A stretch of DNA of 64,000 nt from G965198795 sp965198795 (GCA_965198795.1 OZ240674.1:434001-498000); one strand, 5' to 3'; shown: positions 16,218-25,904, counted from the stretch's first letter. Translations and numbers: made by a program. The notes: generated from the sequence alone by a model not told the origin.

Positions 16218-18594
16218 TCTTCGCCCTCCCCAATCCATCGACGCGAATGAATTTGAAGACGGGCCGGCCATTCCGCCGGACGGTTCGGATATTGGCCGGA
16301 TCAGTGATCAACGCCTTAGGGAAGCGAACAAGCGCCTGAAGGAAGCGAACAAACGGCTGAAACAGGCGGAGATGCTGCTAAACGTCTCGCGCCGGGTTGA
16401 CGCCATCAACAGCCTGGACGAGGTGCTGGAAACCATCGTCGAAATGATCACATGGGAATTGAATGCGGAACGTGGCTCGCTGTTCTTGAACGATGCGATC
16501 ACGGGCGAGCTTTACTCTCGCGTCGCGCAGGGCAATTTCCAGCGCGAGATACGCATCCTGAACGACACCGGCGTGGCGGGCTGGGTATTTCAGAACGGCC
16601 AGGGCGAGATCATCCACGACGCCTACGCCGATTCCCGGTTTAACCGCACCATTGATGAAAACACGGGCTTTAAAACCCGCAATATATGCTGCGCCCCGGT
16701 GAAGACCGTCAAAGGCGACCTGATTGGCGTCGTTCAATGTCTGAATAAAAAAAATGGGAACTTCGACGGCGATGACCTGGACCTGCTGGAGGCGATCACC
16801 ACACAGGCCGCCGTGGCGCTTCAGTCCACCCAGTTCGTTGAGCATATGCAAAAATCACGGGAACAGGAAATGACGTTCCTGGACATGGTGTCGGATGTGA
16901 CGTCGGAACTGGAACTCGGCTCTCTGCTGTCGCGCGTCATGGAAGAGGCGACGCGCATGCTGAACGCGGACCGTTCAACACTGTTCTTGAACGACGATAA
17001 AACCAACGAGTTGTTTTCCCGCGTCGCCATGGGCGACAGCCTTGGCGAGATCAGGCTGCCCAATCACTCGGGCATTGCCGGCGCGGTGTTTACATCGGGC
17101 GAGACCGTCAACATTCCCTACGCCTACGCGGATCTGCGCTTCAATCCGGCTTTCGATAAGAAGACGGGTTACTTCACCCGCTCCATCCTGTGCGTTCCCG
17201 TCGCCAACAAGTCCGGCAAGGTCATCGGCGTCACTCAAGTGCTGAACAAACGCGGCGGTCCGTTCAACGAAGACGACGAAACCCGGCTCAAGGCCTTCAC
17301 CGCGCAGGTCTCCATCGCGCTCGAGAACGCCAAGCTCTTCGAAGACGTTCAAAACATGAAGAACTATAACGAAAGCATGCTGGAGTCGATGTCGAACGCG
17401 GTGATCACCATCGACGAAGAGTGGAACATTGTCACCTGCAACGCCGCCAGCGAGCGGATTCTAAGGGTAAAGTCCGAAGCCATCATCGGCGGCAACGCCA
17501 CAGAGTTCTTCCGTGAAGACAACGGATGGATCATCGCGAAGATGGAGCGGGTGTTCGAGACTGGCGGGGGCGACGTCATCATGGATGGACAATTCTGCGT
17601 TACGGACGAAGAGAGGGGTGACGAGACCATCTCCGTCAATATCTCCATCCTGCCTCTGCGTTCGCAGGAGGGAAAAAGCCTTGGCATCATGGTGATGATG
17701 GAGGACATCTCGTCCGAGAAACGCATGAAATCCACGATGTCGCGATACATGGACCCCGGCCTGGCCGATCAGTTGATGCAGGGAAACGATGACATACTGG
17801 GCGGCAAGAGCCTGGAAGCGACCGTGCTGTTCTCCGACGTCAGAAGCTTCACCACCTTGACCGAAAAACTGGGCCCGCAAGGCACTATCGCCATGCTGAA
17901 CGAATACTTCACCATTATGGTGGATTGCATCAGCGCGGAAGGCGGCATGTTGGACAAATTCATCGGTGACGCCATCATGGCCGGTTTCGGCGTGCCGCTG
18001 CCCAGCGACGACGACCCTGACCGGGCCGTTCGCGCCGCCATCGCCATGCTGAAACAATTGGACGGTTGGAACGCCAAGCGCGTCGCCAACGGCGATGTGC
18101 CTATCGACATGGGCGTCGGTCTCAACACGGATCAAGTGGTTTCCGGCAACATCGGCTCGCCGAAACGCATGGATTTCACCATGATCGGTGATGGGGTGAA
18201 TCTGGCGGCGCGTCTAGAAAGCGCGTGTAAGCAGTATTCCGCCAAGCTTTTGATCAGCGAGTTCACCCACGCCAAACTGAAGGGCGCCTACCGGACCCGG
18301 GATGTGGACAAAGTCATCGTCAAGGGTAAAACTGAACCCGTAACAGTCTACGAAATCCTTGATTTTCATACGGACAAGACATTCCCGAACATGATCAACG
18401 CCGTAGACGCGTTCAGGAACGGCCGGCGGTTTTATGAACAAGGTGATTTCGATAAAGCCGCTGAATACTTCAAGGAATGCCTCGGCGCCAATGAAAACGA
18501 CAAACTCGCGCAAATCTATATTCAGCGTTGCGAGAGATTAAGGACGGAACCGCCCGAGCATTGGAACGGCGTCTGGGTCATGACGTCCAAGTAA
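16207..18594 (+). CDS. GAF-GAF-PAS class III adenylate cyclase
   Basis: A GTG start with GGAGG six bases before it was chosen, giving 795 residues. Order of parts: a heptad coil (NKRLKEANKRLKQAE, about residues 36-55), GAF1 (about 68-212), GAF2 (237-378), PAS (390-505), cyclase domain (535-715), and a TPR-like tail ending WNGVWVMTSK. Metal-binding aspartates are in LFSDVRSFT and FIGDAIM, the purine-contact Lys and Thr in DKFIGD and DFTMIGD, and the transition-state Asn/Arg in NLAAR, so it should be active and make cAMP. It lacks membrane segments. GAF ligands cannot be told from sequence. It follows the repeat-coil gene and precedes an Hpt/pseudo-receiver gene. Confidence 0.93.
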   Translation: MTINLRPPQSIDANEFEDGPAIPPDGSDIGRISDQRLREANKRLKEANKRLKQAEMLLNVSRRVDAINSLDEVLETIVEMITWELNAERGSLFLNDAITGELYSRVAQGNFQREIRILNDTGVAGWVFQNGQGEIIHDAYADSRFNRTIDENTGFKTRNICCAPVKTVKGDLIGVVQCLNKKNGNFDGDDLDLLEAITTQAAVALQSTQFVEHMQKSREQEMTFLDMVSDVTSELELGSLLSRVMEEATRMLNADRSTLFLNDDKTNELFSRVAMGDSLGEIRLPNHSGIAGAVFTSGETVNIPYAYADLRFNPAFDKKTGYFTRSILCVPVANKSGKVIGVTQVLNKRGGPFNEDDETRLKAFTAQVSIALENAKLFEDVQNMKNYNESMLESMSNAVITIDEEWNIVTCNAASERILRVKSEAIIGGNATEFFREDNGWIIAKMERVFETGGGDVIMDGQFCVTDEERGDETISVNISILPLRSQEGKSLGIMVMMEDISSEKRMKSTMSRYMDPGLADQLMQGNDDILGGKSLEATVLFSDVRSFTTLTEKLGPQGTIAMLNEYFTIMVDCISAEGGMLDKFIGDAIMAGFGVPLPSDDDPDRAVRAAIAMLKQLDGWNAKRVANGDVPIDMGVGLNTDQVVSGNIGSPKRMDFTMIGDGVNLAARLESACKQYSAKLLISEFTHAKLKGAYRTRDVDKVIVKGKTEPVTVYEILDFHTDKTFPNMINAVDAFRNGRRFYEQGDFDKAAEYFKECLGANENDKLAQIYIQRCERLRTEPPEHWNGVWVMTSK
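16321..16362 (+). repeat. Two 21-base repeats coding for a heptad coil
   Basis: Two imperfect 21-base copies beginning GAAGCGAACAA code for EANKRLK twice at the N-terminal coil of the cyclase. Confidence 0.7.
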
Positions 18595-18645
18595 CCCGTT
18601 ACCGGACAATCCGGCGGGGTCAAGGAAATCCGGAGTGCAGAACCA

Positions 18646-19440
18646 GTGGATAACAGCAACAAGGTCAAAGCCGCGCTAGAGCAAATCCAGCGAGAATTTA
18701 TCGATGCTTCCATCGAGCGCCTGGATCAGCTGGACAACATGCTCATCGCCATGAGGCGGAAGGACGAGGCCTTCTCCGAGACCCTCGGGGATTTTCTCCG
18801 CCATGTCCACAGCTTGAAAGGTCAAGGCGGCACGTTTGATCTGCCCGCCATAACTCATATCGCGCACGCCCTGGAAGATTATGTCGAAGTCTCGCCAAAT
18901 ATCGGCGAAAAAGAACTGGATGGGGTTCAGATATACTGCGACAGGATGAGGCGTGTATTCGAAACCGGCGAAAATCCGCCGGATGACGAACTTCAGCAAC
19001 TGCTGAGGTTGAGCACCGCAGGCATGAACGCCGAGGAAATAGCCGGTCAGGACCGTAAGGCGGTTGATATGCTGTTGGTCATGCCCAAGGGCCTTCAACG
19101 CAAGATCATCGCACAAGAACTCGACTCCTGCGGTTTTCGCGTGATCATCGCGAAAAACCCGATCCAGGCCCTGGATCTCGCCCTGACTCATGGGTCGCAG
19201 ATGGTGCTGGCCACCATGGTCATGCAGCCAATAACCGGTTTGGAACTGGCGCGCTGTATGCGCCAAATCAAAAAAACCAGCGACGTCCGCTTCATTTTGA
19301 TGACCAGCGACGACAACAATGAAAGCGACACCTTTACGTTGCCGAAAAACACGGTCATCGTACGCAAGGGCAAGGATTTTACCGAAGATCTGGCGCTGGC
19401 CTTGATGAAATGGGGTGTGTTCGGCAATCTGGCCGCTTAG
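18646..19440 (+). CDS. Hpt domain fused to a degenerate receiver domain
   Basis: Residues 10-105 form a histidine phosphotransfer domain with His55 in HSLKGQGG. Residues 138-260 resemble a response-regulator receiver, but the phosphoacceptor Asp position is Thr within VLATMVMQPITG, and the N-terminal acidic pair is missing, so it should not be phosphorylated. A conserved Lys (VRKGKDF) remains. The GTG start has GGAG ten bases upstream. It follows the adenylate cyclase by 51 bases on the same strand and probably shares its transcript, converging on the CHASE2 cyclase gene. A role linking phosphorelay to cyclase output is plausible. No histidine kinase is visible in the window. Confidence 0.85.
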   Translation: MDNSNKVKAALEQIQREFIDASIERLDQLDNMLIAMRRKDEAFSETLGDFLRHVHSLKGQGGTFDLPAITHIAHALEDYVEVSPNIGEKELDGVQIYCDRMRRVFETGENPPDDELQQLLRLSTAGMNAEEIAGQDRKAVDMLLVMPKGLQRKIIAQELDSCGFRVIIAKNPIQALDLALTHGSQMVLATMVMQPITGLELARCMRQIKKTSDVRFILMTSDDNNESDTFTLPKNTVIVRKGKDFTEDLALALMKWGVFGNLAA

Positions 19441-19473
19441 AGTCCCCCGACCTCAAAACCCAATCAAGCCGGA

Positions 19474-22131
19474 TTACTTGGTTGTCGCCACGAAAACGCC
19501 GTCCCAATCCGCGGGCGGCGGATTTTTCCGGTAATCCTCGATCCGCTCGTCATAGACGTCGCACAGCACGTCAAGGTTGGCCTCGATGGACCAGCACTTG
19601 TTCTCCTCATTCCCGCGTGCGCGGACCTCATCGAACATGGCCCGCGCCTCGTCCCATTTCTGGCGGCGATAGGTCTCCTGCGCGTCGTAAATCAGCCGGC
19701 GAAGCTCTTTGAACTCAGGCTTCCGCGCGACTTCCTCGTCACCCAACAAACCGTAAATATAGACGCCTTCGAGTTTGCCCTTAACACGGATGAAATCCAG
19801 ATCGATGACGGCGAGCGTATCTTCCACTTTCTCAAAGGTGCTGGCGCCGATCACGACGTTCATGCCGTAACTCTTGGACTGTCCCTCAAGGCGGGCGGCC
19901 AAGTTGACGGTGTCGCCCAGGACGGAATAGTCGAAGCGCTGATCGGACCCCATGTTGCCGACGACGGCGGGGCCGGAGTTGAGGCCCAAGCCCACTTTCA
20001 ATGGTACGTGTTTCCGTCCTTCGTCCCTGGCTTCCTGTTCGAGCCGCGCGTTCAACGGACCCATCTCGGCCAGCATCGCGAGCGCCGAGCGGCAGCCGTC
20101 TATTTCATGATTTTCGTTGTCCAGAGGCGCGTTCCAAAAGGCCATGATGCAGTCGCCCATGTACTTGTCGATTGTGCCGTGGCGCTCCAGGATCGCGTTC
20201 GTCAATGGCGTCAAAAGCTTGTTGATCAGTTTGGTGAGCCCGACGGGATCGAATTGCTCGGAAATGGTTGTGAACCCTCGGACGTCGCAGAACAGCAGCG
20301 TCAACTCGCGCTGCTCGCCACCCAGCTTCAGCTTATCCGGATCGGACGCCAACTGCTCCACCATGTCCGGGGACAGGTAGTGGGCGAACGCGCCGCGCAC
20401 TTGCTTCTTCTGCGCTTCTTCCCGCGCGTAGTTGAGATACGTCAGCGTGGAATAGAGCAGGAAGATACAAACGCCGGTGTAGGCCGCGTCGATCAAAATC
20501 TTGTGCTCGGCGAACGCCCACCAGCTCCCCATGCCGATGCCCACGATGGACGTCACCCAGACCAGAAACGTCCATTTGGCGCCCAGCCAGGGCACCAGGA
20601 CGATCATGATCAGGCCGCCGACGAAGATGACGATCTGTTCCAACGCAAAGGCGAAGTTGGGACGCTTCAGATAATCCTGGTTGAGCGCCGCCTCAATGAT
20701 CTGGGCGTGCACTTCCACGCCGGGAATGTTGGGCTCCGTCGGAATGGCCCGGATATCCTTCAGGCCAACGGCGCTCGTGCCCAAGATGGTCATCTTGCCG
20801 CGCAGCAGTTCCGGGTCGACGGCGCCGTTGAGAATGTCCTTGGCGGGGATGTACTTGTCCGGGTCATGCTCCGAGAAGTAGGGCCAAATGCGGCCGTTGG
20901 CGTCGGTCGGCAGGTACAAACCGGGTTGCAGCGTCAACTTGCTGGGCATCGTGAAACCAGCCGGGAAGAACAGCTGGCTTCGCAGTTTGAAACCTTTCGG
21001 AATGGTAAGCGCCGCATCCAGTTTCGAGCCCTTGGCCAGCGTCCGTCCATCGGGTGTTTTGAAGGCGTCCAGGAACTGAAATCCAACCGGCAACGTTAAA
21101 TCCTCGCGGAACTTGAACCCGGCCGGCAGACCAATGGGTTTCTTCACCTTCAATCCTTGCTTGAGGGAACGGCCCTTAGAAATGGCGACTTCCTTCGCGC
21201 CCAACTGATCCATGCGAAGCAGGATGGATGGGCGTCCCGTCGCGACGCGCAACATTTCAACGGACAGCGCCGTGAACATATGGCCGTCCTTGGCGAACAG
21301 CGCGGGCACCCGGCGGATGATGCCGTCGCCCTCAGGGAACACGGTGAATAGGCCGTGACCGCTGTTTCGCCCTCTGGCCGCCTGTTCGATAACCGGCACG
21401 TTACGAACCATGGCGTTCAGGTTGGTCAGCACCTGTTCGGGTTTTGGCGCCGCCTTGCTCTCTCTAATGACCGCGATGGATTTCTTAACGGGACCCGTCG
21501 TGCGTTCGTCCTTCACCCCTTGCAAACCTGAATAGCCCAACACCACGCGGCTGCGTTTGATGGTGTCGGCAAAGATGGCGTCATTGGATTTAAATGTCTT
21601 CAGCTTGTCTTTGGTCTGGTCATCCAGGCCCTTCAGGTTTTCAGCGATCAAGGATGGATTCATCCGGTCGGGCTCGGCGAAAACCACGTCGAAAGCGACC
21701 AGCACGGCGCCAAGCTTCAGGGCGTTCTGGACGAGTTGCGCCAAAACATCGCGCGGCCATGGCCACTGACCGACTTCGGCCAGGCTTTCCTCGTCCAAGT
21801 CGATGACCATGACCGGCTTTTGCGCCTGAGACGGAATCTCACGCGGTTTAATCTGCTGGTAGATGTCGAAGACCTTAAAACGGAACAGGTCAATTTGAGG
21901 AATTTCCAGGCGGTAGACCGTAATGAAAGCCGCCAGCATGACGAAGCCCACGATCCGCTCGATACTGACGGCGCCCTTGCCGAGTGCTTTGAGGCCGGCG
22001 CCGGCGCCGTCAAGGAAACGCCCGACGCCTCCGGGTTTTTTGGGCGTTTTCTTCGGCGGTTTTTCCACCCCGTCCAACGCTGGCGGCGCGGACGCGGTTT
22101 GGTCAGGTCTGACCTCGTCGGGCATTCCCAT
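19474..22131 (-). CDS. CHASE2-domain adenylate cyclase with repeat insertion
   Basis: This membrane cyclase has one N-terminal helix (residues 60-78), a periplasmic CHASE2 sensor (about 85-490), three more membrane helices (496-568) and a catalytic domain (600-790). Catalytic Asp616 and Asp660, Lys656, Asn743 and Arg747 are all present, with Ser736 at the second base-contact position, so it is expected to make cAMP. Inside CHASE2, residues 322-411 hold seven 12-residue repeats not found in the usual domain. The tail ends WDGVFVATTK, like that of the neighbouring cyclase. A second ATG six bases downstream is better spaced from AGAAGG. The gene converges on the Hpt gene and diverges from the T1SS pair. 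Confidence 0.93.
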   Translation of the reverse strand: MGMPDEVRPDQTASAPPALDGVEKPPKKTPKKPGGVGRFLDGAGAGLKALGKGAVSIERIVGFVMLAAFITVYRLEIPQIDLFRFKVFDIYQQIKPREIPSQAQKPVMVIDLDEESLAEVGQWPWPRDVLAQLVQNALKLGAVLVAFDVVFAEPDRMNPSLIAENLKGLDDQTKDKLKTFKSNDAIFADTIKRSRVVLGYSGLQGVKDERTTGPVKKSIAVIRESKAAPKPEQVLTNLNAMVRNVPVIEQAARGRNSGHGLFTVFPEGDGIIRRVPALFAKDGHMFTALSVEMLRVATGRPSILLRMDQLGAKEVAISKGRSLKQGLKVKKPIGLPAGFKFREDLTLPVGFQFLDAFKTPDGRTLAKGSKLDAALTIPKGFKLRSQLFFPAGFTMPSKLTLQPGLYLPTDANGRIWPYFSEHDPDKYIPAKDILNGAVDPELLRGKMTILGTSAVGLKDIRAIPTEPNIPGVEVHAQIIEAALNQDYLKRPNFAFALEQIVIFVGGLIMIVLVPWLGAKWTFLVWVTSIVGIGMGSWWAFAEHKILIDAAYTGVCIFLLYSTLTYLNYAREEAQKKQVRGAFAHYLSPDMVEQLASDPDKLKLGGEQRELTLLFCDVRGFTTISEQFDPVGLTKLINKLLTPLTNAILERHGTIDKYMGDCIMAFWNAPLDNENHEIDGCRSALAMLAEMGPLNARLEQEARDEGRKHVPLKVGLGLNSGPAVVGNMGSDQRFDYSVLGDTVNLAARLEGQSKSYGMNVVIGASTFEKVEDTLAVIDLDFIRVKGKLEGVYIYGLLGDEEVARKPEFKELRRLIYDAQETYRRQKWDEARAMFDEVRARGNEENKCWSIEANLDVLCDVYDERIEDYRKNPPPADWDGVFVATTK
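20899..21168 (-). repeat. Seven 12-residue repeats inside the CHASE2 sensor
   Basis: Consecutive units are SLKQGLKVKKPI, GLPAGFKFREDL, TLPVGFQFLDAF (plus KTPDGR), TLAKGSKLDAAL, TIPKGFKLRSQL, FFPAGFTMPSKL and TLQPGLYLPTDA. The shared pattern is [TGF][LIF]PxGFx[FLM]xxxL. The spacing is regular apart from one 6-residue linker. Confidence 0.85.
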
Positions 22132-22329
22132 CGCCTTCTAAAATGACCGGTTTTAAGCCTTGATCGGCGGCGCCCGGCTGGTCCATTGGAAAAGTTTAGC
22201 ATGGAACCGGTCTGATCAATGAAAAAATACGGGGAAACTTAATCTGTATGATGGCGCGCCCTCTGTTCATTCCGCCTTTACCTTCGTAGATTAAGACCAA
22301 GTCTGGGGGCGTTTGGGAGCAGCGCATAC

Positions 22330-24555
22330 ATGGCTGAAGAGCCGGACACACAAAACACCAGATGGCTCAGGCCTTTCCTGCGTCCCATGATGGGGACGTT
22401 CCGGGAAGTTCTTGTCATGTCCGGCTTTGTGAACCTAATCGCGCTGGCCACGCCCGTCTTCACCATGCAGGTCTACGACCGGGTTGTTTTTAAAGAGGGA
22501 ATCTCCACCCTTTGGGGCCTGGTCATCGGTATGGTTCTGGTCATCCTATTCGATCTGATCTTGAAGATGACCCGGGCGCGGATCATGCAATCCGTCGCGC
22601 TGAAGGCGGATGTGGAAGTAGGCCGAAAGCTGTTCGACAAGCTCATGGCGCTGCCTTTGTCGGAACTTGAGTCAAAACCGGCGAGCCATTGGCAAGCGCT
22701 GTTCCGCGACGTCGATACGGTGCGGAACGTGATTTCCGGCGCAACGGCTGTTCTCGCCGTCGATTTACCCTTCGTTTTCCTGTTCTTGATCCTGCTCATC
22801 GTCATCGCGCCGGCCGTGACTCCTGTGTTGCTGGTTATCCTGCCGCTGTTCATGTTTGTCGCCTGGCGGTCCGGCAACGTGATGGCCCAAGCCAACCAGG
22901 AAGAACGCCAATCCAACATCAACCGGGATGAGTTGATCGCCGAGATGTTGGCGGGACGAACGACCATCAAGGCCCTCGCCCTCGACCGGGCCATGCGTCC
23001 CGTGTGGGAAGAGCGCCACGCGGACAACATCCGCCAATCCATGGAACGCGGCATGAAGACCGACTTCTACTCCAACGTCGGCGGCGCCATCACCATGGGA
23101 ACCACCTTGATGATAACCACGGTGGGCGCCCTGGCCATTGTCGAACAGGAACTCACCATGGGCGCGCTCATCGCCGCCAACATGCTGTCTGGAAGACTGC
23201 TGGGACCGCTCAACCAGCTTGTTCAACAGTGGCGGAACTTTAACCAATTCAAGCAGGCCGTGAGCCGCTTGGGAGAAACCTTCAACACGCCCGGCGAGCG
23301 CCAGGAAAGCGAAGTCGCCATGACCACGCCGTGCGGCGAGTTGCTGGTTGAAAACGTCACTTTTTCTTATGCTGCGGAACTGAAACCGGTACTGAACGGC
23401 GTCACCTGCACGCTGCGCGCCGGCGGCGTCCACGCGCTGGTCGGACGAAACGGGTCCGGCAAGACGACATTGCTCAAAATGCTTCAAGGGCTTTACCGCC
23501 CAACACAAGGCCGGGTGCTGATTGACGGCGCGGATATCGCCCAGTTCACCCGCGCGGAGCTTGCGGACTGGATGGGCTATGTGCCCCAGGAATGCGTGCT
23601 GTTCGCCGGCACCATCCGCGACAACATCACCCACCGCAACCCCAAAGCATCCGATAACGAGGTGATCAAAGCGGCCAAAGCCGCTGGTGTGCACCAATTC
23701 ATTATCGACTTGCCCGATGGTTACGCCAGTGACATCGGAGAAGCGGGCCGGCGCTTGTCAGGCGGTCAGCGCCAACGCATCGCCATCGCCCGCGCTCTCA
23801 TCGGCGATCCCTGTGTCTTGATGATGGACGAACCTTCTGCTTCACTCGACCGCCAAGCGGAGCAGGCGCTCCGCGCAACGCTGAAGGAACTCAGCCGCAC
23901 GCGCTCGGTTATCCTGGTGACCCACAGTCCGATCTTGCTGGCGGCCTGCGATGACTTGATCGCGCTGGATCACGGCCACATCGCTCTCGCCGGGCCGGCC
24001 GCCGAAATTCTGCCCAAGATGTTCGGTCAGCAGCCCATGCAAGCACCCCCGGCGTCCGGGGAACCGGCGGCGAAGCCCGGGGAAAAACCTGCCGCAAAAG
24101 CGGCGCGGGCGAAGGCGTCCGCCCCTCCGGCTCAAAAGCCGCCGCCGCGGAAGCCCGCTCCTCGGCGCGAACGGCTGGAACAGCGGGCGCCGCCCCCGAA
24201 GGCGGCGCCTCGGCAACCGGTTCCGGACGGCGCGCTCGCTCGAATCGCGCCCAGGAAAATCCCAGCCGGTCAGGCGAAACCCGCCACGCCGGTCCAAAAA
24301 CCGCCGTCAGCGCCACCCGCCGCCGCCCATCCTCCGGCGCGCCCAGCGCCGCAAGCCGTCCAGCCGGCGCGCCCAGCGCCGCAAGCCGTCCAGCCGGCGC
24401 CAGCCGCTCAATCCACTCAACCGGCAAAGGCCGCGCCCCCGCCGCCATCGCCTCCCCCCGCGCCGAAACCGGAACGGGCGGCGAAGCCCGCCAGGACGAA
24501 GACGAATGATCCCTATCATGATATTCTCTCCGGCCTCTCTAACGAGGACAGATAA
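22330..24555 (+). CDS. Type I secretion ABC transporter with long Pro/Ala-rich tail
   Basis: This is a fused permease/ATPase of the HlyB/PrtD class without a C39 peptidase domain. Membrane helices fill residues 30-310, Walker A is GRNGSGKT (about 374-381), the signature LSGGQRQRIAIAR (about 476) and Walker B VLMMDEPSASLD (about 497) follow. Transporters of this type end near residue 570-580, but here a tail of about 170 residues rich in Pro, Ala, Lys and Arg follows, ending in a non-repetitive KTNDPYHDILSGL. The tail contains a recent 30-base tandem duplication. The HlyD partner begins 5 bases after the stop. The exported substrate is not evident in the window. Confidence 0.92.
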   Translation: MAEEPDTQNTRWLRPFLRPMMGTFREVLVMSGFVNLIALATPVFTMQVYDRVVFKEGISTLWGLVIGMVLVILFDLILKMTRARIMQSVALKADVEVGRKLFDKLMALPLSELESKPASHWQALFRDVDTVRNVISGATAVLAVDLPFVFLFLILLIVIAPAVTPVLLVILPLFMFVAWRSGNVMAQANQEERQSNINRDELIAEMLAGRTTIKALALDRAMRPVWEERHADNIRQSMERGMKTDFYSNVGGAITMGTTLMITTVGALAIVEQELTMGALIAANMLSGRLLGPLNQLVQQWRNFNQFKQAVSRLGETFNTPGERQESEVAMTTPCGELLVENVTFSYAAELKPVLNGVTCTLRAGGVHALVGRNGSGKTTLLKMLQGLYRPTQGRVLIDGADIAQFTRAELADWMGYVPQECVLFAGTIRDNITHRNPKASDNEVIKAAKAAGVHQFIIDLPDGYASDIGEAGRRLSGGQRQRIAIARALIGDPCVLMMDEPSASLDRQAEQALRATLKELSRTRSVILVTHSPILLAACDDLIALDHGHIALAGPAAEILPKMFGQQPMQAPPASGEPAAKPGEKPAAKAARAKASAPPAQKPPPRKPAPRRERLEQRAPPPKAAPRQPVPDGALARIAPRKIPAGQAKPATPVQKPPSAPPAAAHPPARPAPQAVQPARPAPQAVQPAPAAQSTQPAKAAPPPPSPPPAPKPERAAKPARTKTNDPYHDILSGLSNEDR
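24334..24400 (+). repeat. 30-base perfect tandem repeat in the T1SS ATPase tail
   Basis: Two identical 30-base copies (24334-24363 and 24364-24393) plus the first 7 bases of a third code for RPAPQAVQPA twice. Identity suggests a recent duplication. Confidence 0.9.
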
Positions 24556-24560
24556 CCGCC

Positions 24561-25904
24561 ATGCCGCGTGACGACGCTTCCGAGCCCGGTGGTCCGCGTA
24601 TTCAGCCGCGGACTTCTCCGCTTGAACAGTTGCTGGAAGAAAAGAAGACCCCCGGTTGGCGTTTCGTCACCTGGCCTGTCATCGCGTTGGTGACAGGTTC
24701 GCTGGTTTGGTCTAATTTCGCCACGTTGGATGAGGTCAGCATTGCGTCCGGCGAGGTGAAGCCGCTCGGCAACACAAAAGTTGTCCAACACCTGGAAGGC
24801 GGAATCGTTCAGGAAATCTACGTCCAGGAGGGCGACTCCGTCACCGAGGGCCAACAACTGATGCAGTTGGACTTGGCGTCCAGCGGCGCCAATGAGGAAG
24901 AGTTAATCGTCCGTTTGGATAGCGAACTTCTCGTGCGCGCCCGCCTGCAAGCGGAAGCCGAGGGACGCCTGCGCATCCGGTTTCCGCAAGAGGTCGCCAA
25001 GCGCCGCCCCATCCTGGTCACCGCGCAAGAACAGGCATTTAGCGCCAGGAAGCGTGAAGCGGCCGCGTCTTTAAGCGTGCTGCGCGAACAAGTCCGTCAG
25101 CGCGAGTTGGACGTGGAAGAACTTCTAGGAGGGCGCAAGACGGCGATTCGCAACCACCAGTTGGCGTCCGAGCGCCTGAAACTCTCCGCCTCGCTGTTGG
25201 CCGACGGTCTGACGGCCCGCATCGAACACCTGGAACTGGAAGCCGAGGTTCAGAACCTCGAAGGGGAAATGCAGGCGCTGGGGCAAAGCATTCCCCGCGC
25301 CCGGGCCGCCGTCTCGGAAGCGCGGCAACGGGTGGAAGAGACGATCGAGGGCCTGCGCCGCGAAGCCCGCGAGCAACTGGGCGAGATTGAGCAAAACATC
25401 GCCCGGACGCGCGAATTGGTCGCGCAAGCCGAGGAACAAGGCGTTCGGGCGGAGATCAAGAGTCCAACCGACGGAATCATTCAAAACATGTCGGTCAATA
25501 CCGTCGGGGGCGTCGTCCGCGCCGGTGATCCGATCATGGAAATCGTGCCGACCGGGGACAAGCTGGTGATCGAGGCGAAACTGAACCCGACGGAACGCGG
25601 CTTTGTCACCGTCAATCAACCGGCGACCGTGAAAGTCACGACTTATGACTTCGTGCGATACGGCGGACTGGACGGCCGGGTTATTCAGGTCGCGCCCGAC
25701 GCCTCGACCAACGATGACGGGACGCCGTTTTTCCGTGTGATCGTGGAAACGGACAAGACCTACCTGGGCCAACGCGAGGGAGAGCTGCCCATCACGCCCG
25801 GGATGCAAGCTTCCGTCGATATCAAGACGGGCAAGAAAACCGTGCTTGATTACTTGATCAAACCGGTCCTGCAACTGAAAGAAGAAGCCTTCAGAGAGCG
25901 ATAA
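24561..25904 (+). CDS. HlyD-family type I secretion adaptor
   Basis: The 447-residue protein is the periplasmic adaptor joining the ABC transporter to a TolC channel. It has one N-terminal membrane helix (about residues 33-50), the first half-motif IASGEVKPLGNTKVVQHLEGG, a long coiled hairpin (about 110-290), the lipoyl/beta-barrel return with IKSPTDGIIQNMSV, and the conserved VEIKTGKK-like end (VDIKTGKKTVLDYL). The start codon follows a GAGGA site located in the end of the ABC gene. Together they form a two-gene operon, with TolC coded elsewhere in the window. Confidence 0.94.
   Translation: MPRDDASEPGGPRIQPRTSPLEQLLEEKKTPGWRFVTWPVIALVTGSLVWSNFATLDEVSIASGEVKPLGNTKVVQHLEGGIVQEIYVQEGDSVTEGQQLMQLDLASSGANEEELIVRLDSELLVRARLQAEAEGRLRIRFPQEVAKRRPILVTAQEQAFSARKREAAASLSVLREQVRQRELDVEELLGGRKTAIRNHQLASERLKLSASLLADGLTARIEHLELEAEVQNLEGEMQALGQSIPRARAAVSEARQRVEETIEGLRREAREQLGEIEQNIARTRELVAQAEEQGVRAEIKSPTDGIIQNMSVNTVGGVVRAGDPIMEIVPTGDKLVIEAKLNPTERGFVTVNQPATVKVTTYDFVRYGGLDGRVIQVAPDASTNDDGTPFFRVIVETDKTYLGQREGELPITPGMQASVDIKTGKKTVLDYLIKPVLQLKEEAFRER

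Noticed and set aside
20008..21099. A 363-codon plus-strand frame opposite the CHASE2 cyclase
   Set aside because: It is the antisense frame of a clear gene and is Arg/His/Gln-rich without any domain, as expected for such shadows in G+C-rich DNA.
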